Shown: positions 56,342-64,000 of the stretch, one piece after another | How positions within the stretch are numbered: position 1 is the first letter of the stretch | How the letters are laid out: each line of letters begins with the position of its first letter | Source: Ruania alkalisoli | GTDB taxonomy: Bacteria; Actinomycetota; Actinomycetes; Actinomycetales; Beutenbergiaceae | Assembly: GCF_014960965.1 (NCBI RefSeq) | Contig: NZ_CP063169.1 | Coordinates: 715,581 to 779,580, forward strand | Direction of reading: 5' to 3' | DNA: 64,000 nt | Position numbers and translations under genes: made by a program | The notes under the pieces: model-generated | The model's input: the letters and a program-made list of their open reading frames with translations, nothing else | Told to the model about the DNA's origin: nothing | The model's database searches: none

Positions 56342-56368
56342 GTGACAGCGTCAGGCACCTGCTACGCT
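56342..56368 (+). promoter_or_regulatory. Promoter of the DAHP synthase leader
   Basis: TACGCT (56363-56368) is a good -10 box, placed so that transcription would start at the leader ATG (56375). GTGACA (56342-56347) is a -35-like hexamer 15 bp upstream. The leader has no Shine-Dalgarno site, consistent with a leaderless leader peptide. Confidence 0.5.
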
Positions 56369-56374
56369 CCCGGT

Positions 56375-56431
56375 ATGCATTCGGTTCGTTGGTATTGGTT
56401 TGCGTCGGCTCCGGCCGCCGCATCCTGCTGA
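56375..56431 (+). CDS. Aromatic-rich leader peptide of DAHP synthase
   Basis: ATG to TGA, 18 codons: MHSVRWYWFASAPAAASC. The run Trp-Tyr-Trp-Phe covers all three aromatic amino acids made from the pathway that the next gene starts. Ribosome stalling at these codons would report aminoacyl-tRNA shortage. Leader peptides with such codon runs are an established attenuation device ahead of aromatic biosynthesis genes, including actinobacterial DAHP synthases as far as I recall. It ends 120 bp before the synthase start, with structured RNA between. Confidence 0.88.
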   Translation: MHSVRWYWFASAPAAASC

Positions 56432-56452
56432 CGCGCGCGACCGGAGCCGACC

Positions 56453-56525
56453 AAGGCGTGGACCACGAGGTCCGCGCCTTCGCCATTTCAGGCGGGCGCT
56501 CCGGGCATCTTCGGCGGGTCCGCCC
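56453..56525 (+). promoter_or_regulatory. Attenuator-like alternative hairpins before DAHP synthase
   Basis: Hairpin A: AAGGCG-T-GGACC (56453-56464) pairs with GGTCC-G-CGCCTT (56469-56480). Hairpin B: GCGCC-tt-CGCC (56474-56484) pairs with GGCGGGCGC (56491-56499). They compete for 56475-56480. A third pairing of GGGCG with CGCCC (56521-56525) is possible. The layout fits an attenuator or a switch that exposes the start region of the synthase. Confidence 0.6.
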
Positions 56526-56551
56526 TCATCACACGAGACGAGGACCTGAGG

Positions 56552-57613
56552 ATGACCACGACTGCCGCTGAACGCACCCACGATCTGCGGGTGCTACGGA
56601 TGGACCCGCTGCCCACACCCGGTGAGGTGCTCGCCGAGCTGCCCTTGCCGGATACGTCCGCCGATCTGGTGGCACGCGCCCGTGCCGAGACCGCCGACGT
56701 GCTCCGGGGCGACGACGACCGGCTGCTGGTGCTGGTGGGCCCGTGCAGCGTGCACGACCCGGTCGCGGCGATCGAGTACGCCGGGCGGCTGGCCAGCGCT
56801 GCTGAGAGGTACGCCGACGACCTGCTCCTCGTCATGCGCGTCTACTTCGAGAAGCCGCGTACCACCACCGGGTGGAAGGGACTCATCAACGATCCGGGCC
56901 TCGACGGCAGTTACGACATCCCGCGCGGGCTGCGCCTGGCCCGGCAAGTGCTGCTCGACGTGCTCGCCGAGGGTGTGCCGGCGGGGTGTGAGTTCCTCGA
57001 GACGACCTCGCCGCAGTACATCGCCGACACTGTCAGCTACGGTGCGATCGGCGCTCGCACGGTCGAGTCGCAGGTGCACCGCCAACTGGCCTCTGGGCTG
57101 TCCATGCCGGTGGGTTTCAAGAACTCCTCCGACGGCGACCTCCAGGTGGCCGTGGACGCGTGCGTGGCCGCCGCCTCGCCGCAGGCGTTCCTGGGCGTTG
57201 ACTCCGAGGCGAGGGCGGCGCTCGTGGAGACCGCGGGCAACCCGGACTCGCACGTGATCCTGCGTGGCGGGCGCCGGGGACCGAACTACGGGGTGGAGCA
57301 TGTGCGCGATGCCGCCGAGCGGTTGGGGCGTGTCGGGCGCTCCGGTGTGGTGGTCGACGCCAGTCATGGCAACTCCGGCAAGGACCACGTGCGTCAGGCA
57401 CAGGTGGCGGCGGAGATCGCGGGCGCGGTTGCTGCGGGTGAGCGCACAGAGGCCGGGGTGATGCTCGAGAGCTTCCTCGTCGCGGGAAAGCAGGAGCCGG
57501 CGCCGTCGGGCCTGACCTACGGCCAGTCGGTCACGGATGCCTGTATGTCCTGGGAGGTGACCGAAGGCGTGCTGGAGCAGCTCGCGGCCGCTGTACGGGC
57601 GCGCCGGGGGTGA
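56552..57613 (+). CDS. Class I 3-deoxy-7-phosphoheptulonate (DAHP) synthase
   Basis: 353 residues from ATG 56552, with GAGGACCTGAGG upstream. The AroF/AroG/AroH-type barrel is intact: LVLVGPCSVHDPVAAIEYAG, MRVYFEKPRTTTGWKGLIND, CEFLETTSPQYIADTVSYGA (metal and PEP site), MPVGFKNSSDGDL, ILRGGRRGPNY, VVVDASHGNSGKDH. It joins PEP and erythrose 4-phosphate in the first shikimate step. Which aromatic amino acid inhibits it cannot be read. Controlled by the leader peptide at 56375. Confidence 0.95.
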   Translation: MTTTAAERTHDLRVLRMDPLPTPGEVLAELPLPDTSADLVARARAETADVLRGDDDRLLVLVGPCSVHDPVAAIEYAGRLASAAERYADDLLLVMRVYFEKPRTTTGWKGLINDPGLDGSYDIPRGLRLARQVLLDVLAEGVPAGCEFLETTSPQYIADTVSYGAIGARTVESQVHRQLASGLSMPVGFKNSSDGDLQVAVDACVAAASPQAFLGVDSEARAALVETAGNPDSHVILRGGRRGPNYGVEHVRDAAERLGRVGRSGVVVDASHGNSGKDHVRQAQVAAEIAGAVAAGERTEAGVMLESFLVAGKQEPAPSGLTYGQSVTDACMSWEVTEGVLEQLAAAVRARRG

Positions 57614-57676
57614 GGCGCGCCGTCGGGGATGGGTGTGGCGTGGCTGGGCCGCCGGGGACGGGTGGCTGCGGTGTCG

Positions 57677-57717
57677 GCCCGCCCGGTGACTAGCCCGCCC
57701 GGTGACTAGCCCGCCCC
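57677..57717. repeat. Tandem 16-bp repeat
   Basis: GCCCGCCCGGTGACTA is present twice (57677-57692, 57693-57708), followed by a partial third copy GCCCGCCC, in the 380-bp gap after the DAHP synthase gene. Confidence 0.8.
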
Positions 57718-57731
57718 GACCCCGCTTTCGT

Positions 57732-57863
57732 GGGTCCGAAACTCAGGGTCGAACCCCTTCAGGGGCCGAAAGATTGACCCGTGAAATCGGGTGCGCGAGT
57801 GCGAGCGGCGTGCGGGGGTCTGAAACTCAGGGTGAAACCCGAGTAGGGGTCAATTCTTCGGCC
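57732..57863. repeat. REP-like pair of direct and inverted repeats
   Basis: GGGTCCGAAACTCAGGGT (57732-57749) recurs with one change at 57816-57833. AGGGGCCGAAAGATTGACCC (57761-57780) recurs inverted as GGGGTCAATTCTTCGGCC (57846-57863). No gene is seen in the gap 57614-57995; it could be a terminator or a repeat family member. Confidence 0.65.
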
Positions 57864-57995
57864 CGTGGGCGATGCCGCACACCGCGCGGGGACAGCCGTG
57901 CAATCGCGTGCGCGTCAGCGTGCGACGTAGCAGCGACATAGGGACGGCAGTCTCGGACCGTAACCAGGTAGACGCGAGGAACGGCGGACGAGGGC

Positions 57996-59411
57996 ATGGC
58001 AACACCGGAGCATCAACCTGGGCCGCCGCAGATCCCTGGGCCCGGTTCCGCATTCCCCCAGGCTCCCGCGGTTGCACCGCGGCGCCGCGGATGGGTGGTG
58101 CTCCTCGCGGTCGCCGTGCCAGTTCTCGTGGGCGGCCTGGTCATCGCCCTGGTGCTGCCGCGGCTCCTCGGTGGGCCGTCGGCATCGGAGCCGCCGTTGC
58201 GTGCCTATCCCGAGCAACCGACCGAGGCGTGGACGCTGACGGCGTCTGAACTCACCGCCTCAGATGAGGGGTGGCTCCAGGGGGTGCCTGCATCTCTTGG
58301 TGAGGACACGATGGTGGTGGTCGCCGGCAGCGGAGAAGAGAGCGCGAGCATTGCTGCCATCAGCATCACGGGAGAAGTTCTCTGGCAGGTGGAGGAGGAC
58401 CGGACCATCGCATGTGTGGTGGGCAACGACCGCATTGCGTGCGTGGTGGGGCCCGCCGGCGAAGAGATACTCGTTCTCGATGGTGACGGCTCCGAGCGCG
58501 CCCGGTTCCCCTCACCGGTCGCTGTCGATGCGATCTATCCGCTCGAGGACGGTGTGGCGCTGCTGGGAGACCGAGAGGAAGGATCCCCGGTGCTGCGCCT
58601 GCGGGACGACGGCACGCAGGTGTGGGAGCAGCGCCTGACCGTGCAGAACCCGGACTGGCTCCCACCGACTCTCGTCGAGGACGCCGGGACTCTCGTTGTG
58701 TCCTATCCGATCGACCAGCCGTGGGGCTTGCCGGCTGGTGACCCGTGGGAGTTCGACCTCGAGACTGGCCAACTCGTTGCCGCTGGTGGCACCACCTGCT
58801 GCAGGTTCGACGACGGCACCGTGCTCGAGATCGGCGAGAGTGCCAGCAGTTGGGTCAGTGTGGACGGCGAGGTGACCGTACTCCCGGGTCGGGCGACGTC
58901 CGCGCTCACCTGGGGAACCGAGCCCAGGCTGTGGGGGACCGCGGTGGCACTGGTTCCGAACTGGGATACCTTCACCGTGCTCGACCAGGCCACGCTGTCG
59001 GTGTACCAGCGTGGGAGTACCGTGCCGCTCGCGACAATCACCGATGTCTGGCCGGAAGAGGCAAGCAGCGAGTATGGCCCGGTGATTCCCGTAGTCGTGT
59101 CGCCGGAGGTGATCGTGCTGGTGATTGCGGACGCGAACGCGGCCTTCGCTCTGCGCGCATATACCCCGGAGGGGACGCGGCTGTGGTCGGTGACCTTGGA
59201 CAGCGGGCTCCGGGGGCTCCCGATGAGCGATGGGGCCCGGGTGGTGGTCGACGATGACGACGGCACGATCCGGGCCTTCTCCATCCTGGACGGATCCGAA
59301 CAGTGGCGCCTGCCGTCGGAGGCGCAGGGCATGCTCGTGCCGTTGGATCGGCACCTGATGCTGGTCTCCAATGGTGACGCCGACCATTCGATCACTCTGC
59401 TGAATCCATGA
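57996..59411 (+). CDS. Membrane-anchored PQQ-like beta-propeller protein
   Basis: 471 residues from ATG 57996. A Pro-rich cytosolic start, one TM helix (GWVVLLAVAVPVLVGGLVIA) and a large extracytoplasmic region of repeated blades with TGEVLWQVEED, DDGTQVWEQRL, PEGTRLWSVTL and DGSEQWRLPS. These G-x-x-x-W repeats mark the PQQ/BamB-like propeller, usually a protein-binding scaffold. It overlaps the lipoprotein gene that follows (ATGA), so the two probably work together at the cell surface. Confidence 0.82.
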   Translation: MATPEHQPGPPQIPGPGSAFPQAPAVAPRRRGWVVLLAVAVPVLVGGLVIALVLPRLLGGPSASEPPLRAYPEQPTEAWTLTASELTASDEGWLQGVPASLGEDTMVVVAGSGEESASIAAISITGEVLWQVEEDRTIACVVGNDRIACVVGPAGEEILVLDGDGSERARFPSPVAVDAIYPLEDGVALLGDREEGSPVLRLRDDGTQVWEQRLTVQNPDWLPPTLVEDAGTLVVSYPIDQPWGLPAGDPWEFDLETGQLVAAGGTTCCRFDDGTVLEIGESASSWVSVDGEVTVLPGRATSALTWGTEPRLWGTAVALVPNWDTFTVLDQATLSVYQRGSTVPLATITDVWPEEASSEYGPVIPVVVSPEVIVLVIADANAAFALRAYTPEGTRLWSVTLDSGLRGLPMSDGARVVVDDDDGTIRAFSILDGSEQWRLPSEAQGMLVPLDRHLMLVSNGDADHSITLLNP

Positions 59412-60685
59412 CTCGCGAGGAGATGACCGTGGGCTCATTCATCGAGGCCCGTTCGCTGATCGTTGCGGGCGCCATCGTCGCCCTGCTTGCCGGGTGCACC
59501 GCCCCGGGCACTGCCGGAGGTTCGCAGACGCCCGCTGATTCTGGTGCCGGGTCCGATGCGAGCGCGGACAGCGGCGGCCCGGCCGATGGCGCTGCGGACG
59601 CTGGCGACGGCTCACAACCGGAGCCCCGGACTGAGCCCGCGGATACGGTGCTGGACCCGCTGTACCAGACCGGTCCCGGATACGCGGTGAGCCTCGGCGA
59701 CTACCAGCTGATCACCGCGCAGTCGATGGAAGCAGTTGGAGTCGATTGCCCGAATGTGAACCCGTTCCACGTGGACGAGTTCGCCGGCACCGAGTACGCC
59801 TACTACGTCCGGGACGGGCAGCAGGATCTGCTCGGCCAGCTCCCGGAGTGCGACCCCACCAACCACGTGGGCAGCTGGGCACTGCTGGAGCGGGAGCCGG
59901 GCATCCCTGGGCTCGTCGAGGTCTCGTTCCAGGCGATCGACGAGGACTCCTTCCTGGTCGACGCGGATGAGGTTGAGCCGGTCGAGTGCCTCAGCAGCGA
60001 CACGGCGGCCCTGTGCCAGGTGAGGGATCAGACGTGGGCGACATTCGCCTCCGCTCCCCTCGAAGGAGATCAGCAGGAGCAGTACGACCAGCTGACCGCG
60101 ATGGCACAAGAGCTGCTCACCGTCGTGACTGAATCCGAGCAGGGGTACCTGCCGTCGTCGGGCGTGGACATGTACTACCCGCACGGTCCTGGCGTCCCCA
60201 TTACTCTCGGCGACCTCGCGCTGGTGACGGCCGAGGACCTGGGGCTCTCGTTCCACCTGCGCGAAGCCGGTGGCACATGCGACCGCACCGACTACCTGAA
60301 CTCCTCGACCGTGTACTACCTACCGGAGGGGTCGGGCGTGGCAGGGCTCGAGATGAGCGACGGCGACTGCAATCTCTTCAACGAGTTCCTCGCCGGCGAC
60401 ATCCCCGAACTGGTGAGGCTGGAGTCGCCCCACTACCAGATTCCGTACGGGCAGCCTCAGCCGGAGTCGAGCTCATGTGACCTCCAAGAGCAGGTCGTGT
60501 CCTGTTTCTACAACCGTGACGTCTATCAGGTGGGGCTGAGCCGTCAGCTCGGTGCATCCGACGGTCGTGACGACTGGGAGGCGCGGCTGCTCGAGATGGC
60601 TCACCAGTACGTCGACGTCCTCGCCGAGCAGGTCGAGGGTGGGACAGTCAGGATCGCCCAGGAGGAACTGCCGTCAGGCCTCTAG
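59408..60685 (+). CDS. Lipoprotein of unknown function
   Basis: 425 residues from ATG 59408. The lipobox LLAGC gives a lipid-anchored exported protein. A low-complexity Ala/Gly/Asp/Ser linker of about 45 residues is followed by two similar halves, each with a LGDYQLITAQSMEAVGVDC-like or LGDLALVTAEDLGLSFHL-like opening. This suggests an internal duplication of an unnamed domain. Several Cys could form disulfides. Co-translated with the beta-propeller gene before it. Confidence 0.75.
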   Translation: MTREEMTVGSFIEARSLIVAGAIVALLAGCTAPGTAGGSQTPADSGAGSDASADSGGPADGAADAGDGSQPEPRTEPADTVLDPLYQTGPGYAVSLGDYQLITAQSMEAVGVDCPNVNPFHVDEFAGTEYAYYVRDGQQDLLGQLPECDPTNHVGSWALLEREPGIPGLVEVSFQAIDEDSFLVDADEVEPVECLSSDTAALCQVRDQTWATFASAPLEGDQQEQYDQLTAMAQELLTVVTESEQGYLPSSGVDMYYPHGPGVPITLGDLALVTAEDLGLSFHLREAGGTCDRTDYLNSSTVYYLPEGSGVAGLEMSDGDCNLFNEFLAGDIPELVRLESPHYQIPYGQPQPESSSCDLQEQVVSCFYNRDVYQVGLSRQLGASDGRDDWEARLLEMAHQYVDVLAEQVEGGTVRIAQEELPSGL

Positions 60686-60690
60686 GGGCC

Positions 60691-61629
60691 TCACCACTCC
60701 CACCGGAACCCCACCCCCTCGCCTGATATCGCACCGAGATAGCGGTGAGCTTCGCCGTCGGCGTTGGGCGTGACCGGCTCAGCCGAGAGCGGACCGGACC
60801 CTAGTCGATCGGCGGACCATCGGCACCACTCCAACCGGCGCGGCCGGCAGCGAGGATGGAAGGCCACATGAACGGTGACGTTCTTCGCTTCGTTCCGGCT
60901 GACGCGCCGCACGAGCGGCTTGGGCGGGTGCTCGTGGGCGAACAGCACCTGGTACTCCAGGGACGCCGTCTCGCCAGGTTGGAGTGGCTCGGTCAGTGTG
61001 ATGTCGACGGCGTGCAGGTCTGGTATACCGCTCGGGGTCATGTCGGCGGCACTGCCCCCGCGCAGTACCTGCACCGCGGTCACATCGCCGTCGAAGCGGC
61101 ACTGCAGGTTCGCCACGGGTGCGTGGGCGCGGATCACCTGCACCGTGCGGTGCTCCACAGGACGCCCGTCCGGACCGAGCCGGTGGAAGTCATGCGCGGA
61201 TACCGTCTGGTAGGCCGCCGCGGAACGGGGCGAGACCCTCCCGGTCAGGGGCACAGCGGGCGGGAGGGCTACGGACGGGTCGGGGTCCTCATCCAGCAGC
61301 AGGCTCCACGCGGTACGTGCTTCGGCGTCACTGATCCCGAACGCCTCGATGATCAGCTGCAGCATCGTCGGCGGCAACGACCGCCCGGAGAGTGCCCGCG
61401 AAACCCTGTCCTTGAGCCGCCGTGGGAGCGCGATGTCGAGTTCGGAGGCCTGGCCCGTCTCCCACAGGTGCTTGCTCAGCACCGTCGCAACAGCCGCCTG
61501 GCTCAGCCCCTGCCGGTGCCGTTTGCAGTAGGGCAGCCACACCTCCCGGTAGGAGCGGGTGAGCAGGTCGCATACAAAGGACGCCGCTCGTGGTTCAGTG
61601 CTGATCCTGGGTTCTTCAGTCAACTGCAT
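60691..61629 (-). CDS. Protein with N-terminal HTH-like region and unknown C-terminal domain
   Basis: 312 residues from ATG 61629. Residues about 20-115 are helical and look like an HTH (GLSQAAVATVLSKHLWETGQ, LPRRLKDRVSRALSGRSLPP). The C-terminal half is beta-rich (FDGDVTAVQVLRGGSAADM, LQPGETASLEYQVLFAHEHP) and could sense a ligand. It faces the NarL-type two-component system across a 120-bp gap. No family was recognised. Confidence 0.6.
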   Translation of the reverse strand: MQLTEEPRISTEPRAASFVCDLLTRSYREVWLPYCKRHRQGLSQAAVATVLSKHLWETGQASELDIALPRRLKDRVSRALSGRSLPPTMLQLIIEAFGISDAEARTAWSLLLDEDPDPSVALPPAVPLTGRVSPRSAAAYQTVSAHDFHRLGPDGRPVEHRTVQVIRAHAPVANLQCRFDGDVTAVQVLRGGSAADMTPSGIPDLHAVDITLTEPLQPGETASLEYQVLFAHEHPPKPLVRRVSRNEAKNVTVHVAFHPRCRPRRLEWCRWSADRLGSGPLSAEPVTPNADGEAHRYLGAISGEGVGFRWEW

Positions 61630-61748
61630 GGTGGGTGGCCGGTCTCTCGCGCTCGCGTCGAGGTCACTGGTTGAGACTTCAACGTAGGGCCGAGGGGCGT
61701 CCGCCGGTAGGTGTACTTTCTCACCACAGGCGGCAGGAGGGTGTGGTG

Positions 61749-62384
61749 GTGGTAGAACGCAAGACGATCGGACTCGTTGAGGATCATCCCCTGGTCGCGC
61801 TAGGGCTGCAGGGCTCCCTGGAAGCCGACGGCGTAGCCTCCGTCTGGGCGCCGGCAGTCGCCGAACTCCTGCAGCTCGAGCGTCACCTGGACCTCGCTGT
61901 ACTCGATCTGAACCTTGCCGACGGCTCTCGTGTGGCCGCGAATGTGGCTGCCCTCCGCGCCGCTGAGCTGAACGTGCTCGTGCTCACGGGCGCCGACAAT
62001 GCCGCACTTGTGCGCGAGGCGGCCCGCAGCGACGTGCTCGGGATCGTCCGCAAGTCGCTGCCCGAGCACGAGGTACGAGAGGCGGTGCAGGCGGCCCTGC
62101 GCGGGGAGACGGTGACGTCGCTGGAGTGGGCCGCTGCCCTCGACGCCGACCCTGACCTCCCCGACGCTCGCCTGAGCCCCCGTGAGCGCGAGATCCTCGC
62201 TCTGTATGCCTCCGGGGAGCAGGCGAAGAGCGTGGCACGCGTCACCGGACTCACCGCCGCGACCGTGGCGAACTACATCAGCCGGATTCGCACCAAGTAC
62301 GCCGATGTGGGCCGTCGGGCTGAGAGCCGCGTGGACCTGTACCACCGGGCCGTCGAAGACCGTCTCATCCAGGACGGCGGATGA
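61749..62384 (+). CDS. NarL/FixJ-family response regulator
   Basis: 211 residues. Three successive GTG codons (61743, 61746, 61749) are possible starts; 61749 gives the best distance from GGAGGG. The receiver domain has the ED pair near the N terminus, phospho-Asp in LAVLDLNLADGS, Thr in VLTGADN and Lys in VRKSLPE. The C-terminal LuxR-type HTH is LSPREREILALYASGEQAKS with VANYISRIRTKY. Its operon continues with the matching kinase. Confidence 0.92.
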   Translation: MVERKTIGLVEDHPLVALGLQGSLEADGVASVWAPAVAELLQLERHLDLAVLDLNLADGSRVAANVAALRAAELNVLVLTGADNAALVREAARSDVLGIVRKSLPEHEVREAVQAALRGETVTSLEWAAALDADPDLPDARLSPREREILALYASGEQAKSVARVTGLTAATVANYISRIRTKYADVGRRAESRVDLYHRAVEDRLIQDGG

Positions 62385-63562
62385 CCGAGTCCGGCGCACG
62401 CGCCCGGATCGAACGCCTCGTCGTGGTCGCAGTAGGGGTGGCTGCTGCTGCGTACACGGTCGTGTGGCTCGCGCTCGCCCAGAGCCAGTTCGGGCTGCTC
62501 ACCCCCGGGTGGGGGCCGCTGTTGTACGTCCTGTGCAGTGCCCTCCCAGTGCTGGCCGGTGCGCTCGCCTTCCTCGGCAGGTGGATCGGTGGACCCGCGG
62601 GCCTGATGCGGTGGGCGCGAGTGGTTCTCGTGGGCTACTGCTGTGTCTACGCCTTCGCGTTGCTGGCGTGGGTTCCCCTGATGGTGGTTCCCACGATGCC
62701 CGGCGAGGGTGCTCCGTGGACATGGCAGATCTCCTCTATCCCGACGTCGGCCGCTGCGGCGATCCTGTCCGCCCGCCTGGCCTGGGCGTACTACGGCGGC
62801 GTCGTGGTCGCCACCACGCTGTTGCGTCAGCTGGCCTCACCCGGGCTGGAATGGCCGGTCGCCGTGCAGGACGGCCTGTTCCTGGCCATGCTGGCGGGGA
62901 TCCTCACGCTGCTGATCCGGGTGACACTGGGTGCCGGTGGGGCGCTGGACGACGCCGCGGCGCAGGCACGAGATGCCGCCAGATCCGAGGCGGCGGCACG
63001 GAGCACCGCCTGGCACCGGGCACGGCTGGACGCACTCGTTCACGACCGCGTCCTGTCAGTCCTGCTCGCGGCCGGCCGGGCTGGGCCCGAGGCGCGCGAG
63101 CAGATCCGCAGCGCGGCACGGGCGGCCCTTGACGTGCTCGATCCCGCGGCCGAAGCCGCACCGATCTCCGGGCCGGAGATGGTGGCGCGACTGCGATCGG
63201 TTGTCCCCGACGGAGTGGTCGTGACGGTCGACAGTGCCGAAACTGCTGTTGCCACAGCGGCGGTGCCGGCCGATGTAGCCACCGCGCTCGTGGAGGCGGC
63301 GGGCGAGGCGGCGCGCAACAGCATGCGCCACGCCGGCCAAGCGCGCCGGGAGATCGCGATGCGCATCGATCACGGATCCGTTCGTATCACCGTGGCTGAT
63401 GACGGGCGAGGATTCGAGCCGGCGCACGTTCCGCCGTCGCGGCTGGGACTGCGGGCGAGCATCGTGGACAGGATGGCGAGCCTGACCGGAGGCCGTGCGC
63501 AAGTGCACTCCCGGCCCGGGCGCGGAACCGTGGTCACCCTCACCTGGACGCAGAGCCGATGA
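62381..63562 (+). CDS. Sensor histidine kinase of the NarL-type pair
   Basis: 393 residues from ATG 62381 (ATGA overlap). Five or six N-terminal TM helices act as membrane sensor. RARLDALVHDRVLSVLLAAG carries the probable phospho-accepting His. The ATPase domain has EAARNSMRHA (N box), VADDGRGFEP (G1) and RPGRGTVVTL (G2). Stimulus unknown. Confidence 0.88.
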   Translation: MTESGARARIERLVVVAVGVAAAAYTVVWLALAQSQFGLLTPGWGPLLYVLCSALPVLAGALAFLGRWIGGPAGLMRWARVVLVGYCCVYAFALLAWVPLMVVPTMPGEGAPWTWQISSIPTSAAAAILSARLAWAYYGGVVVATTLLRQLASPGLEWPVAVQDGLFLAMLAGILTLLIRVTLGAGGALDDAAAQARDAARSEAAARSTAWHRARLDALVHDRVLSVLLAAGRAGPEAREQIRSAARAALDVLDPAAEAAPISGPEMVARLRSVVPDGVVVTVDSAETAVATAAVPADVATALVEAAGEAARNSMRHAGQARREIAMRIDHGSVRITVADDGRGFEPAHVPPSRLGLRASIVDRMASLTGGRAQVHSRPGRGTVVTLTWTQSR

Positions 63563-64000
63563 GTGGGCGGACCCTGGCCGGGTTCTTCCGGCTCGACGAG
63601 TGGCCGGGGCGGGTGATCCTCGCGCTCTTCACCCTCAGCAACACGGTCAACACCCTCGCCACGCTGAACGCCGTCCGTTCCCCGGTTGCTGCGGTAGCGG
63701 CGCTGATCCTCGCCACAGCGGGGGCGGTGCTGCTGTTGCTGCCCACCCGCTCCTCGCGCTATCCGCGCGCTGCCGCCTATGCCGTGGTCCTCATCGTCGT
63801 CGGGCTCTCGCTCGCCTCCTGGAACCTGCCCGCCTCCGGCTGGCCCGGCTGGGCCTCGTGGAACTGGTTCGCCAGCACGCTGCTGCTGATCGTGCTGGTG
63901 CTGCGCGGCCGCGTGCTCGCTGCGTGGATTGGCTTCGCTCTTCACGTGCTGTTGGTGTTCGGGTGGGTGGCCCAGGCCGGGCGCCCACTCATCCAAGGGG
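63559..64000 (+). CDS. Membrane protein, 3' end cut by the window
   Basis: Starts at ATG 63559 overlapping the kinase stop (ATGA) and remains open through 147 codons to the window edge. It begins MSGRTLAGFFRLDEWPGRVI, followed by about four hydrophobic segments (VAAVAALILATAGAVLLLLP, AYAVVLIVVGLSLASW, STLLLIVLVL, AAWIGFALHVLLVFGWV). Strict coupling suggests it belongs to the two-component system, perhaps a further sensor kinase whose soluble part lies beyond the window. Confidence 0.75.
   Translation, partial: MSGRTLAGFFRLDEWPGRVILALFTLSNTVNTLATLNAVRSPVAAVAALILATAGAVLLLLPTRSSRYPRAAAYAVVLIVVGLSLASWNLPASGWPGWASWNWFASTLLLIVLVLRGRVLAAWIGFALHVLLVFGWVAQAGRPLIQG

Overview
The window is 64 kb of a high-GC chromosome from an actinobacterium, most likely a Micrococcales member of the Ruania/Georgenia/Beutenbergia type (inference, not a database result). 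The grounds are the GC-rich codon use, the many GTG starts and 4-bp ATGA/GTGA gene overlaps, several genes that look leaderless, sortase-anchored carbohydrate enzymes, a short SRP RNA beside dnaX-recR, an aspartokinase with an internal start, and a WYWF leader peptide ahead of DAHP synthase.

Layout. 1-9.7 kb: a truncated LacI regulator and two surface-anchored modular glycosidases, one ending in LPSTG and the other in LASTG. 9.8-10.7 kb: an IS1380 transposase scrap and an SDR oxidoreductase. 10.9-16.1 kb: an OmpR-type two-component system divergent from a LolA-like exported protein and an ABC transporter. 16.1-29.1 kb: a spermidine-synthase-like protein divergent from a compact type VII secretion-like locus. 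That locus holds an RDD/FHA protein, a three-ATPase EssC/EccC-like motor with an FHA domain, a WXG100-size protein without the WXG motif, a second small helical protein, a candidate substrate, two unknown proteins, a four-TM protein and an SBP_bac_5 lipoprotein. 29.2-32.2 kb: a TetR regulator, a DUF4190-like membrane protein, a LytR_C protein, a small conserved protein, an array of tRNA-Ser 3'-end/hairpin repeats next to the intact tRNA-Ser(GGA), and the SRP RNA. 32.4-39.5 kb: dnaX, recR, a DUF5063 protein, a TSUP permease, lysC and asd. 39.7-42.2 kb: TetR with a divergent ABC exporter. 42.2-48.4 kb: a ROK repressor with a sugar ABC importer and a GH13 alpha-glucosidase. 48.5-49.1 kb: a FitA/VapC-like toxin-antitoxin pair. 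49.2-51.7 kb: a CopC-domain protein and an S9 peptidase. 51.9-55.5 kb: the 2-methylcitrate genes prpD-prpB-prpC. 55.6-56.3 kb: an AbrB/RelE-like toxin-antitoxin pair. 56.4-57.6 kb: a class I DAHP synthase behind a Trp/Tyr/Phe-rich leader peptide. 57.6-60.7 kb: REP-like repeats and two exported proteins. 60.7-64 kb: an unknown HTH protein divergent from a NarL-type response regulator, its kinase and a membrane protein cut by the window edge.

How genes work together. The two wall-anchored glycosidases share F5/8C and Ig-like adhesion modules and probably act on one polysaccharide, controlled by the adjacent LacI protein. The ROK-ABC-GH13 block imports an oligosaccharide and hydrolyses it inside the cell. 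dnaX-recR and lysC-asd are housekeeping operons.

The strongest candidate for an undescribed system is the 17.1-29.1 kb locus. It has a T7SS-type motor and small helical partners, but no recognisable EccB, EccD, EccE, MycP, EssA, EssB or EsaA gene. It carries the same GGGGAC-N2-GTCCCC palindrome at both of its promoter regions. The second structure worth attention is the tRNA-Ser repeat array, whose hairpin stems differ between units but stay paired around an identical loop.
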